Position numbers and translations under genes: made by a program
In this document: positions 6,248-13,806 of the stretch, one piece after another
How positions within the stretch are numbered: position 1 is the first letter of the stretch
How the letters are laid out: each line of letters starts with the position of its first letter
Notes under the pieces: generated by a model
Database searches by the model: none
What the model saw: only the letters and a program-made list of their open reading frames with translations
Told to the model about the DNA's origin: nothing
NCBI GenBank assembly: GCA_964195335.1
Contig: CAXMPC010000113.1
Location: forward strand, 1 to 39,181
Source of the DNA: QNFN01 sp964195335
GTDB lineage: Bacteria > Pseudomonadota > Gammaproteobacteria > QNFN01
Reading direction: 5' to 3'
Length of the DNA stretch: 39,181 bases

Positions 6248-6541
6248 ATGGCAAGCTACTGCAGGGTGTTCCACTTCGAGTTCAAGCCCGGAAATGGCGA
6301 CGCGGTTCGCACCCTGGCACGCCAGGCGCAGGAGGTCATGCAACGGCAGCAGGGATTTCGCGAGGTCACCTTCTTCGCCGACTACGAGAACGGCCAGGGT
6401 GGGGCGATGAGTCTTTGGGACTCGCCCGAGGCGATCGAGGCGTACATCAGGGGATCGAGTGGGCTGATGCGGGTGGCGACAGCCGGGCTCTTTCTCGGGG
6501 CGCCGAAGACGGTCGTCGCCGAAGTGATCGATATCGACTGA
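6248..6541 (+). CDS. Antibiotic-biosynthesis-monooxygenase-like (ABM) small protein
   Basis: 97 residues with the dimeric ferredoxin-like ABM pattern: a beta strand at the start (YCRVFHFEFKPGNGDAV), a helix (RTLARQAQEVMQRQQGF), then REVTFFADYENGQGGAMSLWDSPEAIEAY, the characteristic strand-turn-strand-helix in which a Trp follows the third strand. Family members include heme-degrading and quinol-oxidising enzymes, but many have no known substrate, and no heme- or quinone-binding residues can be assigned here. The ATG at 6248 lacks a clear Shine-Dalgarno. It stands alone, about 100 bp upstream of the cyclase gene on the same strand. Confidence 0.7.
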   Translation: MASYCRVFHFEFKPGNGDAVRTLARQAQEVMQRQQGFREVTFFADYENGQGGAMSLWDSPEAIEAYIRGSSGLMRVATAGLFLGAPKTVVAEVIDID

Positions 6542-6645
6542 GCCGAATGACTGAGCCGCACTGATTCCCTAGGCGCTGCGTATTCTGTCCCTGTTCCGGA
6601 TCGACTCGTATACTGTCGCAGTCCCGAGCAGATTGCGTCGAGTTG

Positions 6646-8091
6646 ATGCAGCAACCGGAAAAATTTCAGACCTACGCCTACTTCGCCATCTGCATGGCGG
6701 TAATCCTGGCCCACGAGCTGATCTACAGCCTCTACGCCGGGACGGGTCGGTTCGTCGACATCGCGTTGCAGATGGCCGGACTGTTTGCCGTCGCCGCCTT
6801 CATCGATTACCTGGTGGCCCCGCGACTGGCAAATGTGACACCTTTCGCCCGTCGCCGTTGGCTCAGTTTCGGGCTCGATATCGGACTCTACCTGCTGGTC
6901 GGTACCGGGCTGTTGCTGATCGAGGCCCTGTTTCTCGATCACGACTACGGCCAAGAGATCGACGTGGCGCTCGGCATCGTCGTCTTCGGTTACTTTGCCG
7001 CGATCGACAATGCGCTCACCCGTCAGCTGGGCTGGTTCCGTCGTGGCGAAGTGAGTGTCGATGGCGGCTTCACCCTGGTGCCGATGGCACACAAGTTCAG
7101 TGTCGTCATGACGCTGACCATTCTGATCCTTGCGACCACGATCTCGCTGAGCAGTTACCGACTGATCCACAGTGGGGTGGTCGACCGACCCGACCAGCTG
7201 CCGTTGCTGTTCCTGATCGAGGTGATGTTCATATTCGGTGCCCTACTGGCCCTGCTGCTGCGGCTGATCAACAGTTACACACGCAACATCCACGAGTTCC
7301 TGCAGGCGCAGATGGATGTCCTGCGCAGCATCCAGAAAGGCGACCTGGAGCAGCGCGCGCCGATTATGGCCCAGGACGAGCTGGGGCTGATGGCGGTGCA
7401 GATCAACGCCATGATCGAGAATCTGCGTGACCGCGAACGCCTGCACAAGACACTGGAGCGGGTGGTCGGTTCGAACATCATGGAGAAGCTGCTCTCGACC
7501 GATGACGAAACGCTCAAGCGCGGTCAGGAGGACGATGTCGCGATCATGTTCTGCGACATGCGCGATTTCACCAGCATGAGCGAGGCGGCATCAGCCGAAG
7601 AGGTGATCATCTTCCTCAACGACTTCTTCTCCGACCTGAGCGAAATCGTCGCGCGCCATGGCGGCACCATCAACAAGTTCATGGGTGATGCGGTACTGGC
7701 CGTCTACGGACTCGAGAGCGAGAGCAATCCGGTCGAGGACGCCGTACGCAGCGCGCTGGAAATCCTCGATCACACACGCCAGTTCACGCTGCCGGACGGG
7801 GGGCATCCCGACATGGGCGCCGGCATCCACTACGGTACAGTGATGGCCGGCACGATCGGCTCCGAACAGCGCTATGAGTACACTTTTCTCGGCGACACGG
7901 TAAATACGGCCAGCCGGCTCGAGGGGCTGACCAAGCGTCTCAAGTACCGGATCGTCGTTTCCAGTGACGGTTACCTGCAGCTGCCGGACGAGATCCGCCA
8001 CCAGTTCAATGATCTCGGCCTGCAGCGGGTGCGCGGCAAGTCCGAGCCGCTCCACGTTTTCGGCACCGAGCCGAATATCGTCGATAATTGA
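6646..8091 (+). CDS. Membrane class III adenylyl cyclase with HAMP domain
   Basis: 481 residues from the ATG at 6646. The N-terminal half has about six hydrophobic segments (for example 11-30, 41-58, 75-97, 108-122, 152-169, 187-207). It is followed by a HAMP-like linker with its coiled end (about 208-265) and a class III cyclase domain (about 295-475). Catalytic residues are present: metal-binding Asp304 in FCDMRDFT and Asp348 in NKFMGD, adenine-selecting Lys344 and Asp417 (FLGDTVN), and transition-state Asn420 and Arg424. Lys/Asp at the selector positions predicts ATP to cAMP rather than cGMP. The signal sensed by the membrane part is unknown. It converges on the HD-GYP gene with only 33 bp between stop codons. 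Confidence 0.9.
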   Translation: MQQPEKFQTYAYFAICMAVILAHELIYSLYAGTGRFVDIALQMAGLFAVAAFIDYLVAPRLANVTPFARRRWLSFGLDIGLYLLVGTGLLLIEALFLDHDYGQEIDVALGIVVFGYFAAIDNALTRQLGWFRRGEVSVDGGFTLVPMAHKFSVVMTLTILILATTISLSSYRLIHSGVVDRPDQLPLLFLIEVMFIFGALLALLLRLINSYTRNIHEFLQAQMDVLRSIQKGDLEQRAPIMAQDELGLMAVQINAMIENLRDRERLHKTLERVVGSNIMEKLLSTDDETLKRGQEDDVAIMFCDMRDFTSMSEAASAEEVIIFLNDFFSDLSEIVARHGGTINKFMGDAVLAVYGLESESNPVEDAVRSALEILDHTRQFTLPDGGHPDMGAGIHYGTVMAGTIGSEQRYEYTFLGDTVNTASRLEGLTKRLKYRIVVSSDGYLQLPDEIRHQFNDLGLQRVRGKSEPLHVFGTEPNIVDN

Positions 8092-8124
8092 AAAACGGTT
8101 GAGCGAGAGGCGGCAGGCGCGGGT

Positions 8125-9354
8125 TCAGAACATGAACTCGCGGAGCATGTACTTCTTCAGGTCAATGCCGTAGGCGTTCGGCTGCAGCACCCGGCGAATG
8201 GCGAACTTCTCGCTTTCGGCGAGACCGCGGTAGTGGCGCAGGTTGATGATTCGCGGCGGGTAGACCGGCTGCTTGTCCGGATCTCGCACCAGCATCAGTT
8301 TCGGCAGCAGGTGGTGGTCGGGTTCGACCGAAATCACCACACCGACCTCGCCAGAACCGAGCTCGACGACCGTGCCGACCGGGTAGATCCCAAGGCACTG
8401 GATGTAGCGCTCGATCAGTTCGCCGTCGAAGAAGACGTTGCGGTACTCGTACATGTTCTTCAGCGCGTCGGTGCTGTTGATGTAACGCTGCTTGTTGGCG
8501 ACGTGGGTCAGACGGTCGTAGACATCGATGATCGAGACGATGCGCGCGGAGTGGCCGATGTCCTCACCCTTCAGCCCGTTGGGGTAGCCCTTGCCGTTGA
8601 CCTTCTCGTGGTGGGTCAGGGCGATATCGACGGCGCTGGTCGGGATGCCTTTCATGTCTTTCAGGATGTCGGCACCGTGTTCGGTGTGGCGCTGCATCTC
8701 GTGGGTTTCGTCGGGGGTCAGGCCGTAGCGCTTCTTCAGAACCTCTGCCGGCACACGGGTCTCGCCGATGTCGTGCAGCAACGCGCCGAGACCGAGTTCC
8801 TTCAGCGGGTCGACGCCCATGCCGAGGAAGCGTCCGAACGCCAGCGCCAGCGTGCAGACGTTCATGCTGTGGGTGATCTCGGACTCGTCGAACGCCTTCA
8901 GGCTGCTCAGCAACACCAGGGCGTCCGGGTTGCGGATGATGCTGCCCATCATGTCCGAGACCACGGTCTTGGCCTCTTCGCTGTCGAGCGCCTTGCCTAG
9001 GCGGATGTCGGAAAAGATCTTCTCGACGTAGTGCTGGGCGTCCGAGTGGATCTCCTCGGCATCCTCGATCTCGTCCTCGAAACTCTTGAGGTAGGGCTTC
9101 TGGCCGCTGATCTTGGGGGCTTGGGTGCCGTCACTGGACTTGGCCAGCAGGCGCTGGCGGATCTTGGGGTCGGAGAGCTTGCTCTTTTCCAGGTCGACGT
9201 AGACGAAGGAGCAACTCTTCTGTACGTCCTCGAGCTCGGCCTTGTTACCGATGATGAAACCCTGGAACAGGAAGTGACTTTCGAGCCACGGCCGATCGAG
9301 CTCGGCGATGAACATGCCGAGTTCCAGCTCTTTGCTATCTACCTTGATTCGCAT
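8125..9354 (-). CDS. HD-GYP domain protein with N-terminal DUF3391 (cyclic-di-GMP phosphodiesterase family)
   Basis: 409 residues from the ATG at 9354. The N-terminus LELGMFIAELDRPWLESHFLFQGF is the DUF3391 signature found ahead of HD-GYP domains. The HD-GYP domain (about 145-330) keeps His162, the HD pair His194-Asp195, His223, HHE at 248-250 and GYP at 256-258, then the LKGEDI block. Family enzymes hydrolyse c-di-GMP to pGpG or GMP on a di- or trinuclear metal centre. Unusually the HDIG motif is followed by Glu198-Thr instead of the Lys found in most active members. The C-terminal 80 residues (VGTVVELGSGEVGVVISVEPD) form a small beta-rich extension. Activity is likely but not certain. Confidence 0.88.
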   Translation of the reverse strand: MRIKVDSKELELGMFIAELDRPWLESHFLFQGFIIGNKAELEDVQKSCSFVYVDLEKSKLSDPKIRQRLLAKSSDGTQAPKISGQKPYLKSFEDEIEDAEEIHSDAQHYVEKIFSDIRLGKALDSEEAKTVVSDMMGSIIRNPDALVLLSSLKAFDESEITHSMNVCTLALAFGRFLGMGVDPLKELGLGALLHDIGETRVPAEVLKKRYGLTPDETHEMQRHTEHGADILKDMKGIPTSAVDIALTHHEKVNGKGYPNGLKGEDIGHSARIVSIIDVYDRLTHVANKQRYINSTDALKNMYEYRNVFFDGELIERYIQCLGIYPVGTVVELGSGEVGVVISVEPDHHLLPKLMLVRDPDKQPVYPPRIINLRHYRGLAESEKFAIRRVLQPNAYGIDLKKYMLREFMF

Positions 9355-9502
9355 CGATGGCAGGCTGCTGGGATGGTGGATCCTTCCAGATTGGAGGGTC
9401 ATTGTACTGTGACCGACCCTGTCGAGGTAGGGGCGTGTATCGGAGTGATGCGCGGTCGCGTTGACCGTGGTCAAGAGGTCGCTTGGTGAGGCTCCCCGGC
9501 AG

Positions 9503-10168
9503 CTAGTGGGGTCGGCCACGACGGCTGATGTGGCCGAGCTTGGCACGCTGGTGCAGGCGGTAGAAGCCGCGCAGCTCGCGTAGCAGCGCACGTGGCTCGC
9601 TGCGATTGAGGTGGCGCTGCTCGAGGTGCGTGCAATAGACGGCGGCGTAGGTGCTGGCGCGGTGGTAGCGCTGGCGCATGGCATGGTCCAGGCCGGGAGC
9701 GATCCGGTAGTGTCGGAACAGCCTTCGATGCAATCCCCGTGGGGCGTGGCCATGACCCTGGCGTGCGGCGAGCAGCAGGGCGATGATGTATTTGTCGATC
9801 TCCGCCTGCAGTTCCAGCTCGAGACCGGTCACCGGTCGATCGCGAGCTGCGTGCCAGGCGACGCAGAGGAAATGGCTGACCCCCTCGATGACCAGGCAGA
9901 GGTCACTCAGGTTGCCGTCGTGGAGGCAGGTCAGTGGGTCGTCATCACGCAGCCGCTCGAGCAGGCCGGAGGAAAAATAGAGCCCTAACTCCAACACGGC
10001 ACCCTCTTCGCGCACCAGGAGCTGTTCCTCGGGTGGCTGGGGCGGCGGGTCATCACCGGTCGTGGACAGGGGCGTGTCGGTGACCAGGAACTGCTCGGCA
10101 CGGCAGCCGGGGTCGATGGCGTAAATCCGCTCCAGGTGACGCTGGATGGTACTGACCTGGGGCGCCAC
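9503..10168 (-). CDS. Uncharacterised protein, second gene of a pair
   Basis: About 221 residues, starting at a GTG (10168) 10 nt after the stop of the upstream gene, so probably translated from the same message. No signal peptide or membrane segment. A Pro-rich linker (DDPPPQPPEEQ, about 39-49) is followed by a mostly helical region with LCLVIEGVSHFLCVAWHAARD and LELELQAEIDKYI. The C-terminus is strongly basic and His/Arg-rich (HRRLFRHYR, RHLNRSEPRALLRELRGFYRLHQRAK). I do not recognise the family. The good coding pattern and tight coupling to the neighbour support a real gene. Confidence 0.7.
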   Translation of the reverse strand: MAPQVSTIQRHLERIYAIDPGCRAEQFLVTDTPLSTTGDDPPPQPPEEQLLVREEGAVLELGLYFSSGLLERLRDDDPLTCLHDGNLSDLCLVIEGVSHFLCVAWHAARDRPVTGLELELQAEIDKYIIALLLAARQGHGHAPRGLHRRLFRHYRIAPGLDHAMRQRYHRASTYAAVYCTHLEQRHLNRSEPRALLRELRGFYRLHQRAKLGHISRRGRPH

Positions 10169-10178
10169 TACGAAAGCT

Positions 10179-10805
10179 TCAGTGCGCGCGCGTGGTCAGG
10201 CCGGCATTCGGCTCGATACCGAGCTTGCGCAGGCGCTGCGCGAGACGTGGGCTGCCGGTACGGAGCCAGAGTTCGTAGAGTCGGAGCAGGGTGCGCCGCT
10301 CGCGGGCCTCGATGGTTTCGCTGACTTCCCCGAGGACATCGACGAAGGGGGTGAATTTCTCGGCCAGCTCGCGGTAGATCGGGCGCAGCGCCCGCCCGCG
10401 TGGTGACCCGTCGAGGTTCTCGGCCAGGTGCCCGTAGGCGCTGCCGCCCATGGCGATGTAGTAGTCGACATCGACCGCCTTGCGATCGAGGCTGTCGGCG
10501 AAGAAGCCGGCGATGAACAGGGCGACGTCTCCCAGTCGTCGCAGGGTCGCCTGGCGGTCGCTGGCGTGGTGACTGTGTACGGCGTCGGCGTAGAGGAAGG
10601 CGAGTGGGCGCAGGCCGATGCCGTCGTCGGTCTCCTCGAACAGGTTCTCGGCATGGATGAAATGGGTCAGCAGGCTGACCAGGTAATAGATGGTGTCGTC
10701 GTCGGCCTGGAGCCTCTGACGATCCATCGCGGCACCGACACTGGCCTGGAAGAACTCGGTCGGGGTGGTGTCGGTAATCAGTCCGGAAGGCGTTTGACTC
10801 GGCAT
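10179..10805 (-). CDS. Uncharacterised helical protein, first gene of a pair
   Basis: 208 residues from the ATG at 10805 (GAGGTG 7 nt upstream; an ATG at 10820 would add five residues). The sequence looks entirely alpha-helical and cytoplasmic: DTIYYLVSLLTHFIHAENLFEE, LGDVALFIAGFFADSL, DVDYYIAMGGSAYGHLAE, FTPFVDVLGEVSETIEARERRTLLRLYELWL, and a basic end. No known motif is visible. It is followed 10 nt later by another unknown gene on the same strand, and the pair lies between the HD-GYP gene and the nap operon. Function not known. Confidence 0.75.
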   Translation of the reverse strand: MPSQTPSGLITDTTPTEFFQASVGAAMDRQRLQADDDTIYYLVSLLTHFIHAENLFEETDDGIGLRPLAFLYADAVHSHHASDRQATLRRLGDVALFIAGFFADSLDRKAVDVDYYIAMGGSAYGHLAENLDGSPRGRALRPIYRELAEKFTPFVDVLGEVSETIEARERRTLLRLYELWLRTGSPRLAQRLRKLGIEPNAGLTTRAH

Positions 10806-11034
10806 GCGAACGCACCTCATTTGGGCTTGGCGAGCGGGCTGGGCAGGGCGCCCGGTTGCCTTGAGTCTAGGCAGACGGGGTGGCGCCGGTCACGTCTATC
10901 CGGCGGCGCGCATGTGTGCGATTATTTGACTCTTGTCATTAATGGTGGCGTGCCCGAACGGCATGCGCCGCCGATCCCGCCGCCTACGTCTGCGGCAGAT
11001 CAAGCCTGGAAGTGAGTCCTGAGCCGGGTAGACC

Positions 11035-11061
11035 CGGCGGCGGGGCTCTGCCCCGCCGCCG
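11035..11061 (-). terminator. GC-rich hairpin after the nap operon
   Basis: A perfect 12-bp stem (CGGCGGCGGGGC arms, 11035-11046 with 11050-11061) with loop TCT (+ strand), 11 bp beyond the napC stop codon. No T-run follows on the minus strand, so it may slow or protect the transcript end rather than act as a full intrinsic terminator. Confidence 0.5.
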
Positions 11062-11072
11062 CTTCGACAGAG

Positions 11073-11654
11073 TCAGTTGGCGGCGCTCGCCTGCTCGTCG
11101 GGAATCTTGGGCAGGCGGTGAGCGATGCCCTTGTGGCAGTCGATGCAGGTCTTGCCCTCGTCGAGGCCGGTGACATGCTGGTCGAAGGCGCGCCGACCCT
11201 GGCGGGTCAGGTCCATGTAGTCGTAGTCGTGGCAGTTACGGCACTCACGCGAGTCGGTATTCTTCATCGTGCGCCAGACGTTCTGGGCCAGCTGCAGCCG
11301 TTTGGCATTGAACTTCTCCGGCGTGTCGATGGTGCCGAGAATCTTGTGCAGCACTTCGTTGCTCGCCTGGATCTTGCGGATGATCTTGTGCACCCACTCT
11401 TTCGGCACGTGGCAGTCCGGGCAGGTGGCGCGGACACCGGTGCGATTCTCGAAGTGGATGGTGTCCTGGTACTCCACGTAGACGTTCTCTTCCATCTCGT
11501 GGCAGGAGATGCAGAAGGTCTCGGTGTTGGTCCACTCCATCGCCGTGTTGAAACCGCCCCAGAAGACGATGCCGAGGATGAAGACGACGACCAGGGTGCC
11601 GAAACCATAGGCCCGGCCCTTGCCGGGCGTGGCGGTACGTTCCGAATCAGTCAT
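11073..11654 (-). CDS. napC: Tetraheme cytochrome c NapC (NapC/NirT family)
   Basis: 193 residues: one N-terminal membrane anchor (about 18-36) and a periplasmic domain with four CxxCH heme sites at 48-52 (CISCH), 78-82 (CPDCH), 138-142 (CRNCH) and 170-174 (CIDCH). NapC takes electrons from membrane quinol and passes them to NapB/NapA. Length and heme number match the family. Last gene of the napFDAGHBC operon, after a 43-bp gap from napB; AAGGAC sits about 6 nt before the ATG. Confidence 0.95.
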   Translation of the reverse strand: MTDSERTATPGKGRAYGFGTLVVVFILGIVFWGGFNTAMEWTNTETFCISCHEMEENVYVEYQDTIHFENRTGVRATCPDCHVPKEWVHKIIRKIQASNEVLHKILGTIDTPEKFNAKRLQLAQNVWRTMKNTDSRECRNCHDYDYMDLTRQGRRAFDQHVTGLDEGKTCIDCHKGIAHRLPKIPDEQASAAN

Positions 11655-11697
11655 GACTGAGTCCTTTCTGTTCCGTGACGCGGACGGGTGCCGCGGC

Positions 11698-12147
11698 TCA
11701 GCGACCGGTCAGCGCATCGACCGGACGGAATGCGTTGTCGACCAGCGGGTGAGCGTCGACCTGCGGCACGTGGCACTGGGTGCAGAAGTAACGGCTGGCG
11801 GAGACATTTGAGAGCTCCTTGCCGTCACGGTCACGGAAGTGGGTCAGGCTGATCTTGGTCGCCTTGGCCGTCCGATATTTGTCCCAGCTGTGACAGGTCA
11901 GGCACTTGTTGCTGTTGGCGTTGATGATGTAGCCGTCGATCTCGTGCGGGATCAGCGGCGGTTGCTGAACGTAGGTGCGTTCGAGCGGAGGCCGCTCCTT
12001 CATCATCGGTTTGAAGTCGTGGACCTGGTTGGTCGAGTCGAGTGGTGCCGCACCACGCATCGGGGTTGCCATCTGCGCGGCGAGGATGCCAGGGAGTGCC
12101 GAGGCACCGAAGGCCAGCAGCAGGGTCAAGGCAGCGGTCCTCTTCAT
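11698..12147 (-). CDS. napB: Periplasmic diheme cytochrome c NapB
   Basis: 149 residues with a Sec signal peptide (MKRTAALTLLLAFGASALPG, cleavage near 24) and two CxxCH sites at 82-86 (CLTCH) and 122-126 (CTQCH), plus the NapB-typical PPLIPHEIDGY block at about 63-73. It is the electron-transfer subunit that docks on NapA. Its ATG overlaps the napH stop by 4 nt (ATGA), indicating translational coupling. Length is normal for the mature NapB family. Confidence 0.95.
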   Translation of the reverse strand: MKRTAALTLLLAFGASALPGILAAQMATPMRGAAPLDSTNQVHDFKPMMKERPPLERTYVQQPPLIPHEIDGYIINANSNKCLTCHSWDKYRTAKATKISLTHFRDRDGKELSNVSASRYFCTQCHVPQVDAHPLVDNAFRPVDALTGR

Positions 12148-13004
12148 GACGAAGCCTCCATCTTGTTGTGAAAACGGGTACCGAAATGGAACACGGACTG
12201 GTCGCATACATCGATGCAGCGACCGCAGTTGGTGCAGTTCATGCCGGTGATGACCGGGCCGAGACCTTGCTCGTCCCCCTTCAACGCTGGCTGGATCACC
12301 TGCGGCTCGGGGCAGACACGGAAACACTCCATGCAGTCGTCACAGCGTGAACGGTCGTCGGCGCGCACGCGCACCACGCTCCCCGCGCCGAGCAGGCTGT
12401 AGGTGGCTCCCATCGGGCAGAGGTGGCTGCACCAGCCACGTTGGGCCACCAGCAGGTCGAACAGGAATACCGCCAGCAGCACCAACCAGGCGAAACCGAA
12501 GCCGAAGATCAGTCCGCGCTGCAACATCGATACAGGGTTGACCCATTCCCATACCACCACTCCGGTCACGGTGGTTGCGAGGAGGAGTGTGGCGAGCAGC
12601 CAGTAGCGGGTTGTGCGTGACAGGCGGGCGCGGGGACGCAGGTCGAGCTTCTCGCGCAGCCAGGCGGCGGTGTCGGTGACAATATTGACCGGGCAGACCC
12701 AGCCGCAGAAGGCGCGACCGCCCACCAGCAGGTAGAAGGCGGCAACGATGGACGTACCGAGCAGCGCGGTAGTTTCGGGCAGGTGCCCGCTGGCCGCTGT
12801 CTGCAATAGCAGGAACGGGTCGGTCAGTGGCAGCAGATCGAGGACCAGGTTCGATGACAGGTTGCCTTTGACGACCCAGATCTCCGCCCAAGGGCCGAGC
12901 AGGAACAGGCCGAGGATGCCGACCTGGCTCAGTCGGCGCAGGAGCAGCCACTTCCAGCGCCAGCGTGGTAGTGCCATGGTGGTGGACAGGGCGGCGGTAT
13001 TCAT
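12144..13004 (-). CDS. napH: Quinol dehydrogenase membrane component NapH
   Basis: 286 residues with about four membrane helices (for example around 27-43, 80-100, 137-160, 173-195), the cytoplasmic NapH/NosR cysteine motifs CGWVCPV and CSHLCPMG, then two 4Fe-4S motifs, CDDCMECFRVCP and CTNCGRCIDVCD. NapH with NapG forms an alternative quinol-oxidising module that feeds electrons to the nitrate reductase. Its start overlaps the napG stop by 4 nt and its stop overlaps napB by 4 nt. Confidence 0.95.
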   Translation of the reverse strand: MNTAALSTTMALPRWRWKWLLLRRLSQVGILGLFLLGPWAEIWVVKGNLSSNLVLDLLPLTDPFLLLQTAASGHLPETTALLGTSIVAAFYLLVGGRAFCGWVCPVNIVTDTAAWLREKLDLRPRARLSRTTRYWLLATLLLATTVTGVVVWEWVNPVSMLQRGLIFGFGFAWLVLLAVFLFDLLVAQRGWCSHLCPMGATYSLLGAGSVVRVRADDRSRCDDCMECFRVCPEPQVIQPALKGDEQGLGPVITGMNCTNCGRCIDVCDQSVFHFGTRFHNKMEASS

Positions 13005-13780
13005 CGCAGCCCTCCACTGGCAGGCATCCGGTCGGGCAGGTCGATGATGTTGTCGAGCAGCGGCTTGCCCGCTTTCTCCTGCTCCTCCCAGCCGAGCCGG
13101 TAGTGGCTGCCGAGTTGCCCTTTGGCCAGCGCCATCGGGACGACCTTGATTGCCGCTTTCTCGAGCACGCAGGCGGCCTCGCACTTGCCGCAGCCGGTGC
13201 AGGCCTCGGAGTGGACGGTGGGCAGGAAGCGGGCGTGCTTGCCGGTGCGGTCGTTGTGGTCGAGCTCCAGGGTGATTGCCTCGTCGATCAACGGGCAGAC
13301 TTGGTAGCAGACGTCGCAGCGCAGGCCGAGGAAGTTGAGGCAGGTCTCCTGGTCTATCAGCACCGCAAGGCCCATGCGCGCGTCGTCGATGTCGGTCAGT
13401 TCGGGATCGAGCGCCCCAGTTGGGCACGCCTTGACACAGGGAATGTCCTCGCACATTTCGCACGGTACCTGGCGGGCTACGAAGTAGGGGGTGCCCACCG
13501 CGACCGGTTCGCCGAGGCGGGCGAGATCCAGCGTGTCGTACGGGCAGTCCCGGACGCACAGGCCGCAGCGGACACAAGCGCCGAGGAAGCGCTCCTCGGC
13601 GAGCGCACCCGGCGGCCGCAAGGCCTGCGCCGGCAGGGCACTGGCCGTGGTGGCATAGAGCGTGACCCCGCCGCCGAACAGTGCCGTCCCGCAGGCGGTC
13701 ATCGCCATTTCTTGCAGGAAACGCCGGCGACCTGGGCTCTGCGGCCCCGGTGCCGGTTCAGCATGCTGCTCGCGGGTCAT
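13001..13780 (-). CDS. napG: Periplasmic ferredoxin-type protein NapG
   Basis: 259 residues. A twin-arginine-type leader (GRRRFLQEMAMTACG, about 17-31) directs the folded protein to the periplasm. Four 4Fe-4S clusters are predicted from CVRCGLCVRDCP, CEMCEDIPCVKACP, CDVCYQVCP and CTGCGKCEAACV. It works with membrane NapH in quinol oxidation. It begins 26 nt after the napA stop codon and overlaps napH by 4 nt. Confidence 0.95.
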   Translation of the reverse strand: MTREQHAEPAPGPQSPGRRRFLQEMAMTACGTALFGGGVTLYATTASALPAQALRPPGALAEERFLGACVRCGLCVRDCPYDTLDLARLGEPVAVGTPYFVARQVPCEMCEDIPCVKACPTGALDPELTDIDDARMGLAVLIDQETCLNFLGLRCDVCYQVCPLIDEAITLELDHNDRTGKHARFLPTVHSEACTGCGKCEAACVLEKAAIKVVPMALAKGQLGSHYRLGWEEQEKAGKPLLDNIIDLPDRMPASGGLR

Positions 13781-13806
13781 CGCCGTGGTCTCTCAACCGG
13801 CCTCGC

